Positions 27,014-35,799 of a stretch of DNA of 56,384 nucleotides are shown here, in pieces; the stretch's first letter is position 1; each line of letters starts with the position of its first letter. A model generated the notes under the pieces. That model ran no database searches. It was not told where the DNA came from and saw only the letters and a list, made by a program, of their open reading frames with translations. The stretch is taken from positions 1-56,384 of the forward strand of contig BOKF01000053.1 in the NCBI GenBank assembly GCA_016860845.1. Direction: 5' to 3'. A program made the translations under genes and the position numbers. This DNA comes from Chloroflexota bacterium (GTDB taxonomy: Bacteria > Chloroflexota > Anaerolineae > 4572-78 > J111).

Positions 27014-28957
27014 GTGATTGGTGGAACACACGGAAAAATTTTGCACGTCAACCTGACCACTGCTGAAACCCACATCGAGCAGCCCGGCGACGATTTCTAC
27101 CGGCTGCTCGTCGGCGGACGGGCGGTGATTGCTTATTTGCTGCTGCGCGATTTACCCTCTCAGACCGACCCGTTCAGCCCGGATAATCTGCTCATCTTTG
27201 CCCCCGGCATTATGCAGGGAACCAACCTGCCCGGTGCAGGCCGGCATGGCGTCGGCGGTAAATCGCCGCTGACCGGGGCTATTGGCAGCGCCGAAGCGGG
27301 CGGCTGGTGGGGCCACGAATTCAAGCGGACCGGCTTCGATGCTTTGGTCATTCGCGGGCGGGCCGAAAAGCCGGTGTACCTTTGGATCCACGATGGTCAA
27401 GTGGAAGTTCGCCCGGCGGAGCACCTGTGGGGCTTGCAGACTGCTCCGGCCCAGGCGGCCATCCAGACCGAATTGGGGGACAAGCGCATCCGGGTGGCTC
27501 AAATCGGCCCGGCAGGAGAAAACAGGGTGCTCTATTCGGCAGTGATGCACGATATCAATCGGGCCGCCGGGCGCAACGGCATGGGCGCGCTCATGGGGTC
27601 AAAGAACCTCAAGGCGGTGGCCGTGCGGGGTACTATCAACGTGCCGGTAGCGGCACGCCGGCAGGTTACGGGTGTCGCCAAGTGGCTGGGAGCCAATTAT
27701 AAGGAACTGGCCGCCTGGGCCGCGGCCGGTATTGGCCGGGGAACGCAGGACTCGCTCATGAACTGGGCCTATTTCGGGGCGCTGCCGACGCAAAACTTTG
27801 GCGTGCCTGTCTTTGAGCATCCCGAACTGCTCAGCGGCGAGCGTAACTACGAGATGTTTTTGAAGGAGCGCGACACCTGCCAGGCCTGCCCCATCACCTG
27901 CAAACAGGTCTTTGAAAACGACGACGAAAACCCGTACCACAAGCTGGACCCGGCCTACGGCGGCGCGGAATACGAGGCGATGGCCGCCTTTGGCCCGTCT
28001 TGCGGGGTGGAGGATAATTTGGCGGTCCTGAAAGCCAATGAGCTGGCCAATGCCTACGGGTTGGATGCCATTTCTACCGGCGCGTCCATCGCCTTTGCTA
28101 TGGAATGTTTTGAAAATGAAATCATTGGAGTCGAGGATACCGGCGGGCTGGAGTATCGCTGGGGCGACGGTGACCTGGTGGTGCGCTCGGTTGAAATGAT
28201 TGCCCGGCGGGAAGGGTTTGGCGACGTGCTGGCCGACGGGGTCGCTCGCATGAGTAAACGTTTTGGACCGGAGGCCGAACCCTTCAACCTGACCATCAAG
28301 GGGCAGGAACTGCCGATGCACGAACCCCGGCTCAAGCAGGCCATGGGCCTGGGCTATGCCGTCGCCCCGGTCGGGGCCGACCATATGATGAACATCCACG
28401 ATACGGATTTTGCCAGCGAAGGGGGCGGGCTGAAACGAGTCAATGCCGCGTTGGCCCGCAAAGTTGGACCCCTGTCGCTGCAAGACCTGGGCGAAGACAA
28501 AATGCAGGTCTTTTACACCGATGTCAACTGGATGCACTTCCAGGACTGCGCCATCAACTGCCACTTTTATCCCTACGAGTACGACCACCTGGCCGTTGCG
28601 CTTTCCGGCGTCACCGGCATTGAGTACAGCATCCATGATATTCTGGCCGTCGGCGCGCGGGCGCAGACCCTTTCCCGGCTGTTCAACCTGCGTGAAGGCT
28701 TTACCGCCGCCGACGACAAGCTGCCCAAGCGGGTGATGCAAGCCTTCAAAGAGGGGCCGCTGGCGGGTATTGAAATTAACGAGGAGTCCTTCAACTGGGC
28801 CAAGCGCCGCTATTATGAACTGATGAAGTGGAACCCCGACACCGCCGTTCCGAGCGCCGAGTGTTTGCGGGAGTTGGGGTTGGAGAAGTTGTTGAAAGTA
28901 ATAAGTGCTGACAATTTAGTAGAGGCAGATCCCACGCCGCCGAGCCACGGGGTATAG
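27014..28957 (+). CDS. tungsten/molybdopterin aldehyde ferredoxin oxidoreductase family
   Basis: A 647-residue AOR-family enzyme, typical in length. The N-terminal domain starts GKILHVNLTTAETHIE, and the pterin-binding region follows (GRHGVGGKSPLTGAIG). Three 4Fe-4S ligands are C289, C292 and C296 (CxxCxxxC); the fourth is probably C512 or C516 in FQDCAINC. It should oxidise an aldehyde to its acid with ferredoxin as acceptor; the substrate cannot be told. GTG start with GGAAGGAG seven bases before. Placed between a methyltransferase and an enolase-superfamily gene, it may dispose of an aldehyde from the same catabolic route. Confidence 0.94.
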   Translation: MIGGTHGKILHVNLTTAETHIEQPGDDFYRLLVGGRAVIAYLLLRDLPSQTDPFSPDNLLIFAPGIMQGTNLPGAGRHGVGGKSPLTGAIGSAEAGGWWGHEFKRTGFDALVIRGRAEKPVYLWIHDGQVEVRPAEHLWGLQTAPAQAAIQTELGDKRIRVAQIGPAGENRVLYSAVMHDINRAAGRNGMGALMGSKNLKAVAVRGTINVPVAARRQVTGVAKWLGANYKELAAWAAAGIGRGTQDSLMNWAYFGALPTQNFGVPVFEHPELLSGERNYEMFLKERDTCQACPITCKQVFENDDENPYHKLDPAYGGAEYEAMAAFGPSCGVEDNLAVLKANELANAYGLDAISTGASIAFAMECFENEIIGVEDTGGLEYRWGDGDLVVRSVEMIARREGFGDVLADGVARMSKRFGPEAEPFNLTIKGQELPMHEPRLKQAMGLGYAVAPVGADHMMNIHDTDFASEGGGLKRVNAALARKVGPLSLQDLGEDKMQVFYTDVNWMHFQDCAINCHFYPYEYDHLAVALSGVTGIEYSIHDILAVGARAQTLSRLFNLREGFTAADDKLPKRVMQAFKEGPLAGIEINEESFNWAKRRYYELMKWNPDTAVPSAECLRELGLEKLLKVISADNLVEADPTPPSHGV

Positions 28958-28985
28958 GAGCCAGTTGAATAATCAGAAAAACAAC

Positions 28986-29159
28986 ATGAGTTATCGTTTA
29001 CCAAGGCCGATTATTCCCAACGCAACCTATTTCATTACCAGTGTAACCGATCAACGTCGGCAATAGTTTGCTAAACCTCAATTTGCCCAAATCGTTGTGG
29101 AGCAATGGAAACATTATGAACAGAAGTACGGCTTTCAATTGGATGCTTTCAGTGTCCCC
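28986..29159 (+). pseudogene. remnant of a REP-associated (Y1/RAYT-type) transposase
   Basis: Reading from the ATG at 28986, the frame gives RLPRPIIPNATYFITSVTDQ, then a TAG at 29064-29066, then FAKPQFAQIVVEQWKHYEQK and GFQLDAFSV. This matches the N-terminus of REP-associated tyrosine transposases, but the next expected segment (the HxH catalytic motif) is missing and is replaced by unrelated GC-rich sequence. It is therefore stop-interrupted and truncated. Its presence fits the many small palindromes in this window, which such transposases are known to mobilise. Confidence 0.65.
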
Positions 29160-29226
29160 CGCCCCACTACTCCGGCGGCGTGGGAGCCGCCTCTGCTCGC
29201 TGTGCACCAAATAAAGAAAGGATTCT

Positions 29227-30534
29227 ATGAAACCCAGCTACCAATACGCCGGTTTACCTAACGTCAAGCAGCCCGGCCTCGGCGTGGACGAGTGCGCCGC
29301 CCGGCTGCAGGCCCTCGCTTATGCCGAGGAGCGGCTGATGTACCTGCAAGCGGCTCACCTCGTCACGGCGCCGGAATGGGATGTAAAGGGCCTGCTGGGG
29401 CGCTTGCAATATGAAGCAGGCCAGCATGCCGATCAACTCAAGAATCGTCTGCCGGAACTGCGGGTTTCAAAGAAGAAGGCTTCGAAAGCTTCGGATAGTC
29501 CGCTGAAAGTTGTTTTTGACGAAGCAATGTATGCGGCCAATACCGTCGAACTGCTGGCCGGTCTGGTTTTGGTCTTCAAACCGGCTCTGCTGCAAGCCTA
29601 CCGGGCTTACCTGGCCGCCACCAACCATCTGGCCGATTACCCAACCGTGCGTATGCTGAAAATGATCATCGCCGAAGAGGAGGAAACGCTGCCCCTGCTC
29701 GAAGCGGCCTATCGGGATGTCGCCCATACACCGGAAAAAGAAGCGGCGGCCACTGCCTGGACCAAAACCTTACAGGACCTGCTGGCTGCCGCCGGGGGTA
29801 TTGATGGGACCGGGCCGATAGACGCAGTGCGGCTCCAGCCTGTCCGGGCCCTTCGGCCTTATGTGATCCCCCGCCAAATGGCCCGCGATGACTCGTTTCG
29901 CCAGATTTGGGATTTTGTGCATGTTGATAATGAGCAGGCCGCCGAGCGCTTTGCTCAAATGCTGGCTACCCGCCTCAGCGAAATCACCGCCGCCGAAGGG
30001 CTGGCTTTTGTACTGACTGAGGTCGAAGATCAGCCCTGGCCCTTTTACGTGGACATCTCCCGCCACCTCTGGGACGAGGTCCGCCACACCTTTTTTGGCG
30101 AAGCGGCTACCGAACAGATTTTTGGCGACCGGGCCGCGATGCCCATCCGTAACTTTGACCTGACCTATGTGTTTCAAATGTCGCTGTTACAGCAGTATGC
30201 TGCCCTCGGTCTGGGCATCGAAGCGGCGATGATGAAGTATCCCCCCGGCAAGCGCGAAGAATATGAGTTCTGCCGGGATGTCGCCCTGCACCCCCTGATG
30301 ACTACCTTTCAGGATTTCGATTGGGCCGACGAAGTACTGCACGTCAATATTGCCCGGCGGCAGCTCAAGGATTGGTTCCGCGGCAGCCAGCAGGAACTGC
30401 TGGCCCTGGCCCAACAGGGCGTCGAACTGCGCGCGCAAGTGCGAAAAATGCACCCGCCATCGCCCTTGCCCGATGTGAGCCATGCCATTGCCGAAACTGA
30501 TAATGACGAAAAACAACCTTTACCTACTGCGTAG
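29227..30534 (+). CDS. ferritin-like diiron protein of unknown function
   Basis: A 435-residue all-helical protein. Helices carry carboxylate/histidine motifs of ferritin-like diiron proteins: EEEETLP near 157, RHLWDEVRHTFFGEA near 280 (ExxH) and DWADEVLHVNIARR near 370 (ExxH). That gives two ferritin-like halves, each possibly able to hold metals. No membrane segment. A short KKKASKAS stretch near residue 80 is low-complexity. AAGAAAGGATT precedes the ATG. It sits between the aldehyde oxidoreductase and an enolase-superfamily gene in the same direction. An oxygenase or oxidase role is possible but unproved. Confidence 0.75.
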   Translation: MKPSYQYAGLPNVKQPGLGVDECAARLQALAYAEERLMYLQAAHLVTAPEWDVKGLLGRLQYEAGQHADQLKNRLPELRVSKKKASKASDSPLKVVFDEAMYAANTVELLAGLVLVFKPALLQAYRAYLAATNHLADYPTVRMLKMIIAEEEETLPLLEAAYRDVAHTPEKEAAATAWTKTLQDLLAAAGGIDGTGPIDAVRLQPVRALRPYVIPRQMARDDSFRQIWDFVHVDNEQAAERFAQMLATRLSEITAAEGLAFVLTEVEDQPWPFYVDISRHLWDEVRHTFFGEAATEQIFGDRAAMPIRNFDLTYVFQMSLLQQYAALGLGIEAAMMKYPPGKREEYEFCRDVALHPLMTTFQDFDWADEVLHVNIARRQLKDWFRGSQQELLALAQQGVELRAQVRKMHPPSPLPDVSHAIAETDNDEKQPLPTA

Positions 30535-30598
30535 GAACTGAGGGAACTCATAGGAACTCTGCAAACCCCTCAGTTCCAACGAGTTCCAATGAGTTCCT
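30533..30598. repeat. palindromic GGAACT/AGTTCC repeat
   Basis: Left arm consists of three GGAACT units and the right arm of three AGTTCC units, forming an imperfect inverted repeat with a CAAACCCC loop. It fills the gap between the ferritin-like and enolase genes. Confidence 0.7.
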
Positions 30599-30619
30599 GA
30601 TAATACAAGAGCAACTATC

Positions 30620-31744
30620 ATGAAAATTGATTCTATCGAAATTCACCACTACCGCCTGCCGCTTGACCCGCCTTTTCGCGCCTCGTGGGACCCTAACCCC
30701 CGGGTGAGCCATACCAGCACACTTGTCCGGGTGCGGGCCGGGGAGTACGAGGGAGTTGGCTCCGGCGATGCCATGCTGGGCTTTGCCGGGCACGAGAAGC
30801 TTTTTCTGGGTTATGACCCGTTCGAGATCGAGCGCCATGTGCGGATTTTGGATAATTTGCAGTTCCACTACGGCCGCATGTGGCCGCTGGAAGTGGCCTT
30901 GTGGGATTTGATGGGCCAGATCAGCGGCCAACCGCTGTGGAAACTGCTCGGCGGGAGCAGTCCGCGGGTGCGGACCTACGCCTCCACCGGCGAGCGGCTG
31001 CCGGCCTCCGAACGAGCCGCCTCGGCCCGCCGGTTGCGCGAGCAGGGTTTTCCCGCGCTCAAACTGCGCTTCCACGCTGCCGACCCGCGCCAAGACCTGG
31101 CGATTGTCCGGGCCGTGCGCGAGGCAGTCGGGCCGGAGATGGCCATCCTGGTGGACGCGAACCAGGGCTGGCAGATGCCCTGGGATGCTTCCGCCCCCTG
31201 GGATTTCAAAACCGCGCTGTGGTTGGCTGACGCGCTGGCCGAACTGGACGTGTTTTGGCTGGAAGAGGCGCTGCCCCGCCACGATTATCGCGGCCTGGCC
31301 GAACTGCGGCGGCGGGCGCGAGTGCGCATCGCCGGGGGAGAGGGCAACCGCGAATTTTCCGAATTGCGTGAGTATCTGCGCCACGGCTCGCTGGATGTTT
31401 ACCAGCCGGACGTGGTCTGGAGCACCGGTATCCTGCGCGCCCGGCAAATTGCCGGAGAGGTTCAGGCGGCCGGGGCCATTTATTCCCCGCACACCTGGGG
31501 GGATGGCTTGGTGCTGCTGGCTAACCTGCACGTTTCGGCCGCAGTATCGCAAGCCCCTTTCATCGAGTTCCCCTTTGACCCGCCCACCTGGACGCCGGAG
31601 CGCCGCGATTTCATTCTGCCTTCCCTGACCCTGCCCGACGCCGAGGGTTACGTCACCCTGCCGGACACGCCCGGGCTGGGAGTCAAGCTTGATTGGCAGG
31701 TGCTGGAGCCGCTGCGCATTTCGACAGGAATGATGGAGTCCTAA
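30620..31744 (+). CDS. mandelate racemase/muconate lactonizing enzyme family
   Basis: A 374-residue enolase-superfamily protein. The capping domain is residues 1-120; the barrel carries a KxR-type catalytic strand (ALKLRFH), metal ligands in VDANQGW, FWLEEALP and AGGEGN, and SPHTWGD as the general acid/base end. It would abstract the alpha-proton of a carboxylate for racemisation, cycloisomerisation or dehydration of a sugar acid; the exact reaction is not clear. The usual second KxK lysine is replaced by arginine, an oddity seen in some acid-sugar dehydratases. It is followed after 13 bases by an MFS transporter gene, a likely uptake partner. Confidence 0.92.
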   Translation: MKIDSIEIHHYRLPLDPPFRASWDPNPRVSHTSTLVRVRAGEYEGVGSGDAMLGFAGHEKLFLGYDPFEIERHVRILDNLQFHYGRMWPLEVALWDLMGQISGQPLWKLLGGSSPRVRTYASTGERLPASERAASARRLREQGFPALKLRFHAADPRQDLAIVRAVREAVGPEMAILVDANQGWQMPWDASAPWDFKTALWLADALAELDVFWLEEALPRHDYRGLAELRRRARVRIAGGEGNREFSELREYLRHGSLDVYQPDVVWSTGILRARQIAGEVQAAGAIYSPHTWGDGLVLLANLHVSAAVSQAPFIEFPFDPPTWTPERRDFILPSLTLPDAEGYVTLPDTPGLGVKLDWQVLEPLRISTGMMES

Positions 31745-31757
31745 AGTCATACTTTCC

Positions 31758-33026
31758 ATGAAACATTTCCACTTCTCCGCCGCTCCGGCCGGAGCGACCC
31801 CCGTTGAGAGCCAAAATTACCTCAATGTACAAATTGACGCCATTGGTATTGGGCTGGCCAGCGCCGCTGCTCCTTTTTTGCCGGTCTTTCTGGCCCGGTT
31901 GGGAGCCAGCCATTTTCAGGTGGGCTTGTTGACGGCCATGCCGGCTATCACCGGCTTTCTGCTGGCTATCGTCATTGGGCGCTTTTTGCAGCGCTGCCAC
32001 AATATTGTGCCCTGGTTCAGCGGCGCCCGCCTGCTCACGAATTTAGCCTACGCCCTGACCGGCATCGTCCCGTTTTTGCTGCCTCGTGACTTTGTTGTCC
32101 CGGCGGTGCTGCTGATCTGGGCCGCCGTGACCATTCCTCAGACGGTGGTCAATATTGCCTTCTCGGTGGTGATGAACGCGGTGGCCGGGCCGGAGGGTCG
32201 CTATGAGCTGATGAGCCGGCGCTGGTCTATCCTCGGTTTTACTACGGCGATTACCGTGGCTGTCATGGGCCAAATTTTGGACAACTTGAGCTTTCCTTTC
32301 AACTATCAGTTGGTCTTCCTGGGGCTGTCCGTGGGCGGCCTGATCAGTTTCTACTACTCCAGCCACATCGCAGTGCCGGATAACGAGCCAATTCCCACCC
32401 CGCCCGATCTGGCCTGGCCTGAGCGTTTCAAGGGCTTTGTCAAGCTCATCGGCGCTGAACCGGCCTTTGTCTCCTTCACCGCCAAGCAGTTTGTCTATAC
32501 CACCGGCACGGCCCTGGCGACGCCCCTCTTCCCTCTTTACTATGTCCACGAGGTCCAGGCCAGCGACACCTGGATCGGCCTGATCAACACCGCTCAAACG
32601 GCAATTGTTTTGGTGGGGTATTATCTATGGGTGCGGCAATCGAAGCGGTATGGCGGTCGTTTTGTACTGTTGTGTACCACTTTTGGCCTGGCGCTGCATC
32701 CCGCATTGGTCGCTTTTACCCACCAGCCGGGCTGGATCACCGTTTTCGCCGGGCTGGCCGGTATCTTTCAGGCCGGTCTCAACCTGGTCTTCTTCGACGA
32801 GTTGATGAAGACCGTGCCTCCTCGTTACAGCGCCACCTTTGTAGCGCTGGCCCAGAGCACCACTTACCTGGCGACGGTCGCCGCACCCCTGTTGGGCACG
32901 CTGCTGGCCGATCAAATTGGCCTGAGCGCCGCCCTCCTCCTCGGCGCCCTGCTGCGTTTGATTGGCTTCGGCCTGTTTGTCTGGAACAGGAAGGCGGGCC
33001 AGATTCCCTCTAGCGTCGGCGTTTGA
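31758..33026 (+). CDS. major facilitator superfamily transporter
   Basis: A 422-residue integral membrane protein with about 12 hydrophobic helices and the two-halves MFS layout. Examples are FLPVFLARLGASHFQVGLLT at the first helix pair and a cytoplasmic loop before PAFVSFTAKQFVYTT. The subfamily is not recognised. It starts 13 bases after the enolase-superfamily gene and precedes an IclR regulator, so it probably takes up the carboxylate handled by these enzymes. Its stop is followed by a direct-repeat stretch (CTGATTTCACTGATTTCGCTG). Confidence 0.9.
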   Translation: MKHFHFSAAPAGATPVESQNYLNVQIDAIGIGLASAAAPFLPVFLARLGASHFQVGLLTAMPAITGFLLAIVIGRFLQRCHNIVPWFSGARLLTNLAYALTGIVPFLLPRDFVVPAVLLIWAAVTIPQTVVNIAFSVVMNAVAGPEGRYELMSRRWSILGFTTAITVAVMGQILDNLSFPFNYQLVFLGLSVGGLISFYYSSHIAVPDNEPIPTPPDLAWPERFKGFVKLIGAEPAFVSFTAKQFVYTTGTALATPLFPLYYVHEVQASDTWIGLINTAQTAIVLVGYYLWVRQSKRYGGRFVLLCTTFGLALHPALVAFTHQPGWITVFAGLAGIFQAGLNLVFFDELMKTVPPRYSATFVALAQSTTYLATVAAPLLGTLLADQIGLSAALLLGALLRLIGFGLFVWNRKAGQIPSSVGV

Positions 33027-33153
33027 GTCGGCTTTGAATCACTGAGGCCGCTGATTTCACTGATTTCGCTGAAGGGGATGCTTTTTCAGCACCTTAGCAT
33101 TTTTGGCGATTTCAGGGGTTCAATTTTTGCTGCCTTACCTGCTGCTTTTAGGA

Positions 33154-33181
33154 TTGACGCCAACTGCAAATAGGGTATAAT
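33154..33181 (+). promoter_or_regulatory. sigma-70-type promoter of the IclR gene
   Basis: TTGACG (33154-33159), 16-base spacer, TATAAT (33176-33181). Transcription should start near 33188. That leaves almost no room for an ATG at 33195 and favours the GTG at 33246. A palindrome GCATTG-N2-CAATGC (33204-33217) just downstream is a candidate autoregulatory operator. Confidence 0.65.
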
Positions 33182-33245
33182 CTTTAAGCGAATTATGGGA
33201 ACAGCATTGCACAATGCGCAACAAAATCCGGCGAAAGAATTTATC

Positions 33246-34049
33246 GTGCCTCAAAAAAAGCGTTCCACCGACTCAGCCATCCAATCAGTCCAACGGGCAG
33301 CAACCATCCTGCGCAGCTTCACCGAAACGGAAGCGGAGCTGGGGGTAACGGCCCTCAGCGAGCGCCTGGGCCTGCATAAAAGCACCGTTTCGCGGCTGCT
33401 TTCCACCTTGCAGCAGGAAGGGTTTGTCGAGCAGGATTTGGAGACCGGCAAGTACCGCCTCGGCCTGGGTCTGGTCAGTCTGGCCGGCTACGCCCTGGAA
33501 CATATAGACCTGCGCCGTGTGGCCCAGCCTTTTCTGGCTGCTTTGGCTGAATTGACCCAGGAAACGATCAACGTCACCATCCTCGATGGCAGCGAATGTG
33601 TTAACATCGAGCGGGTGGCCAGCCCGCGCTTGATCCGCTATGTCGGCTCGCTCGGCCGGCGCACCCCGCTCCACTGCACCTCGACGGGGAAAGTCCTCCT
33701 GGCTTACATGACCCGCCCCGAGCGAGATGCCATCCTGCCCAAAAAGTTAACCCGCTACACGGATAAAACCATTATTGACCGGCAGCTCCTGGAAGAACTC
33801 TTGATCGGGGTCCGGGCACAAGGCTATGCTGTCGCCCGTGAAGAATTTGAGGAAGACCTAACAGCCATGGCCGCGCCGATTTGTAACCATCTGGGCCGGG
33901 TTGCAGCTACCGTCAGTATCTCCGGCCCGACTTACCGCCTGGAGCCGGAAAAACTCCTGTCGTTTGTGGAGCCGCTGCAAGAAACGGCCCGGAAAATTTC
34001 GACACAGTTGGGTTGTCCGGCCGGCAACGGCTCCGCCAACAAGGATTAA
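33246..34049 (+). CDS. IclR-family transcriptional regulator
   Basis: About 267 residues. The N-terminal winged helix-turn-helix (SVQRAATILRSF, then LGVTALSERLGLHKSTVSRLLSTL) is followed by the IclR effector domain with RLGLGLVSLAG, LGRRTPLHCTSTGKVLLAYM and AREEFEEDLTAMAAPI. It binds a small acid or similar metabolite and controls nearby catabolic genes. The frame opens with ATG at 33195, but that lies about seven bases from the predicted transcription start, so I use the GTG at 33246, which gives a normal family length. Likely targets are the enolase, MFS and MmgE/PrpD genes around it. Confidence 0.9.
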   Translation: MPQKKRSTDSAIQSVQRAATILRSFTETEAELGVTALSERLGLHKSTVSRLLSTLQQEGFVEQDLETGKYRLGLGLVSLAGYALEHIDLRRVAQPFLAALAELTQETINVTILDGSECVNIERVASPRLIRYVGSLGRRTPLHCTSTGKVLLAYMTRPERDAILPKKLTRYTDKTIIDRQLLEELLIGVRAQGYAVAREEFEEDLTAMAAPICNHLGRVAATVSISGPTYRLEPEKLLSFVEPLQETARKISTQLGCPAGNGSANKD

Positions 34050-34058
34050 TCTTTTTCA

Positions 34059-34146
34059 TTAACAATTGATCATTGACTGTTGATTGCTTGTGTCCGTTAG
34101 GGTATTGACAATTTGGAATAGCCAACAGCTAACAGTCAATTGTTAA
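34059..34146. repeat. palindrome with 11-bp perfect arms
   Basis: TTAACAATTGA (34059-34069) pairs exactly with TCAATTGTTAA (34136-34146). Inside are further related units (TTGACTGTTGATTG and CCAACAGCTAACAG). It fills the whole gap between the IclR and MmgE/PrpD genes. Confidence 0.75.
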
Positions 34147-34184
34147 GGGTCAATTTTAGAGCCTCCGCTGATGCTGCCTTTGTA

Positions 34185-35507
34185 ATGAACGGGACCGATT
34201 ACGCCATCCAATTTATCTTAAATACAACCTGGACCGGTCTGCCAGAAATGGTGCAGCACCAGGCCCGGCGCTGTCTGCTCGACGCAATGGGGGCGCTGAT
34301 CGCCGGCACAGAGACGCCGGTTGCCCGGCTGATGGCCGATTTTGCAGTCGAACAATTTGCCGGCAGCCAGGCTACTCTCCTGGTTGCCGGCCGCAAAGCC
34401 TCGCTGGTCGGAGCTGCGCTGGCCAATGGGTTTGCCGCCAACGCCCTCGATATTGACGACGGCTACCGGCCCATCAAAGGCCATCCGGGCGTCTGTGTCC
34501 TGCCGGCCCTGCTGGCGGCCGTGGAACGCCAGGCTGGGGTATCGGGCCAGGCTTTCTTGACTGCTTTCGTCGTCGGCTATGAAATCGGCATCCGCGCCGG
34601 ACTCATCCGCCACGCGACCTACCAAACCTACCACTCCTCCGGCAGTTGGGGCGCGATTGCGGCCGCCGCGGCGGCGGGTAAAATCTTTGGCCTGGAGGCG
34701 GGTATCTTGCGCCAGGCGCTCGGCACGGCGGAATATCACGCGCCCATCGCCCCGATGATGAAAGGGATTGACACGCCCTCGATGGGCAAAGACAGCATTG
34801 GCTGGGGAGCGATGGCTGGCATGGCCTCGGTGCTCATGGCCCAACGCGGCTTCACCGGCGTCGAGCCGCTCTTCAGCGACGCCCCTAACCCGGCCTGGCT
34901 GACCGGCCTGGGCCAAGAGTACGAAGTCCTGAACCTCTATTTCAAACCCTACGCCTCGTGCCGCTGGGCGCAGCCGGCCATTGCCGGGGCGCTGGAGCTT
35001 GCCCGGCAGCACCGCCTGGTCCCGGCTGATATTGCCCGGATCAAAGTCTCCACTTTTGAAGCCGCCGCCCGGCTTACCCGCCAGCCGCCCCGAAACACCG
35101 AAGAAGCCCAGTATCACCTGACCTACCCCGTCGCCGCCGCCCTGATTGACGGGCAGGTCGGCCCGCGCCAGGTCACGCCGCCCCGCCTCTTCGATCCGGC
35201 GATTCTGGCCCTGGCCGAGCGGGTTGAGGTAGAGGTTTTAGCCAAATACGAGCAGGCGTTTCCGGCGAAAACCCTGGCCGATGTCGAGGTCATTACCACG
35301 GATGGCCGGCATTTGCTGGCCGCAGGCAAACAGGCCATATGGGAGCCGCCGGACACCCTGCCCGGCGACGCCGAATTGGAGCAGAAGTTTCGCTGGCTGG
35401 TCGAGCCGGTGCTGGGCCAGGCGCGGGCGGGGGAATTGGTGGATTTGATTTGGTGCTTTGAGCAGGTGGATGAGGCGCGTGACCTGATCAGACTGAGTGT
35501 AACGTGA
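34185..35507 (+). CDS. MmgE/PrpD family protein
   Basis: A 440-residue member of the 2-methylcitrate dehydratase fold family. Features include RRCLLDAMGALIAGTETPV near residue 25, ANALDIDDGYRPIKGHPG near 85 (the conserved His/Gly-rich region), FVVGYEIGIRAG, and KPYASCRWAQPAI. These enzymes are hydro-lyases or isomerases acting on carboxylates; the substrate is unknown here. A TTG at 34140 opens the frame but lies inside the palindrome; the ATG at 34185 fits the family start although no good ribosome site is present. The neighbourhood points to hydroxy- or sugar-acid catabolism. Confidence 0.9.
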   Translation: MNGTDYAIQFILNTTWTGLPEMVQHQARRCLLDAMGALIAGTETPVARLMADFAVEQFAGSQATLLVAGRKASLVGAALANGFAANALDIDDGYRPIKGHPGVCVLPALLAAVERQAGVSGQAFLTAFVVGYEIGIRAGLIRHATYQTYHSSGSWGAIAAAAAAGKIFGLEAGILRQALGTAEYHAPIAPMMKGIDTPSMGKDSIGWGAMAGMASVLMAQRGFTGVEPLFSDAPNPAWLTGLGQEYEVLNLYFKPYASCRWAQPAIAGALELARQHRLVPADIARIKVSTFEAAARLTRQPPRNTEEAQYHLTYPVAAALIDGQVGPRQVTPPRLFDPAILALAERVEVEVLAKYEQAFPAKTLADVEVITTDGRHLLAAGKQAIWEPPDTLPGDAELEQKFRWLVEPVLGQARAGELVDLIWCFEQVDEARDLIRLSVT

Positions 35508-35590
35508 GCTATCTACAATTTTTGCCAATGGCATTCACCCCGAATTAAAATTCAGGGCTGACCCTTTAGAAAATAGTTCAGTAAAAAAGT

Positions 35591-35673
35591 TACGCAGAGA
35601 AACGCGGAGAAGGCGCAGAGATTCACTGAGATTTCTCTGTGGTCCTTTGTGTCTTCTCTGCGAAACTCTGTGT
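35591..35673. repeat. palindromic CGCAGAG/CTCTGCG repeat
   Basis: Left units ACGCAGAGAAACGCGGAGAA and GCGCAGAG oppose right units CTCTGTG and TTCTCTGCGAAACTCTG, an imperfect inverted repeat. The surrounding 292-base gap (35508-35799) contains no gene that I can see. Confidence 0.7.
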
Positions 35674-35799
35674 TCCGACTTTGCCGATTTAGTGCTTGAT
35701 CCTTCATAAGCCAGTTCGGAGCTATCAGGCTACGAATTAATTCGGAGGCAACTGAAGAGATTGTTGGACTGTTAAAATGTTTGCTATGCTGAGATTGCT

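Noticed and set aside
27599..28741. 380-residue open frame antisense to the aldehyde oxidoreductase
   Set aside because: Shadow frame; the sense strand has clear family motifs.
29064..29066. TAG in the transposase remnant considered as readthrough or pyrrolysine codon
   Set aside because: The downstream part is also truncated and fused to unrelated sequence, so it is simple decay.
30548..31759. 403-residue open frame antisense to the enolase-superfamily gene
   Set aside because: Same shadow effect; composition is Gln/Gly/Pro/His-rich without domain features.
34218..35117. 299-residue antisense frame over the MmgE/PrpD gene
   Set aside because: Shadow frame without domain or ribosome site.
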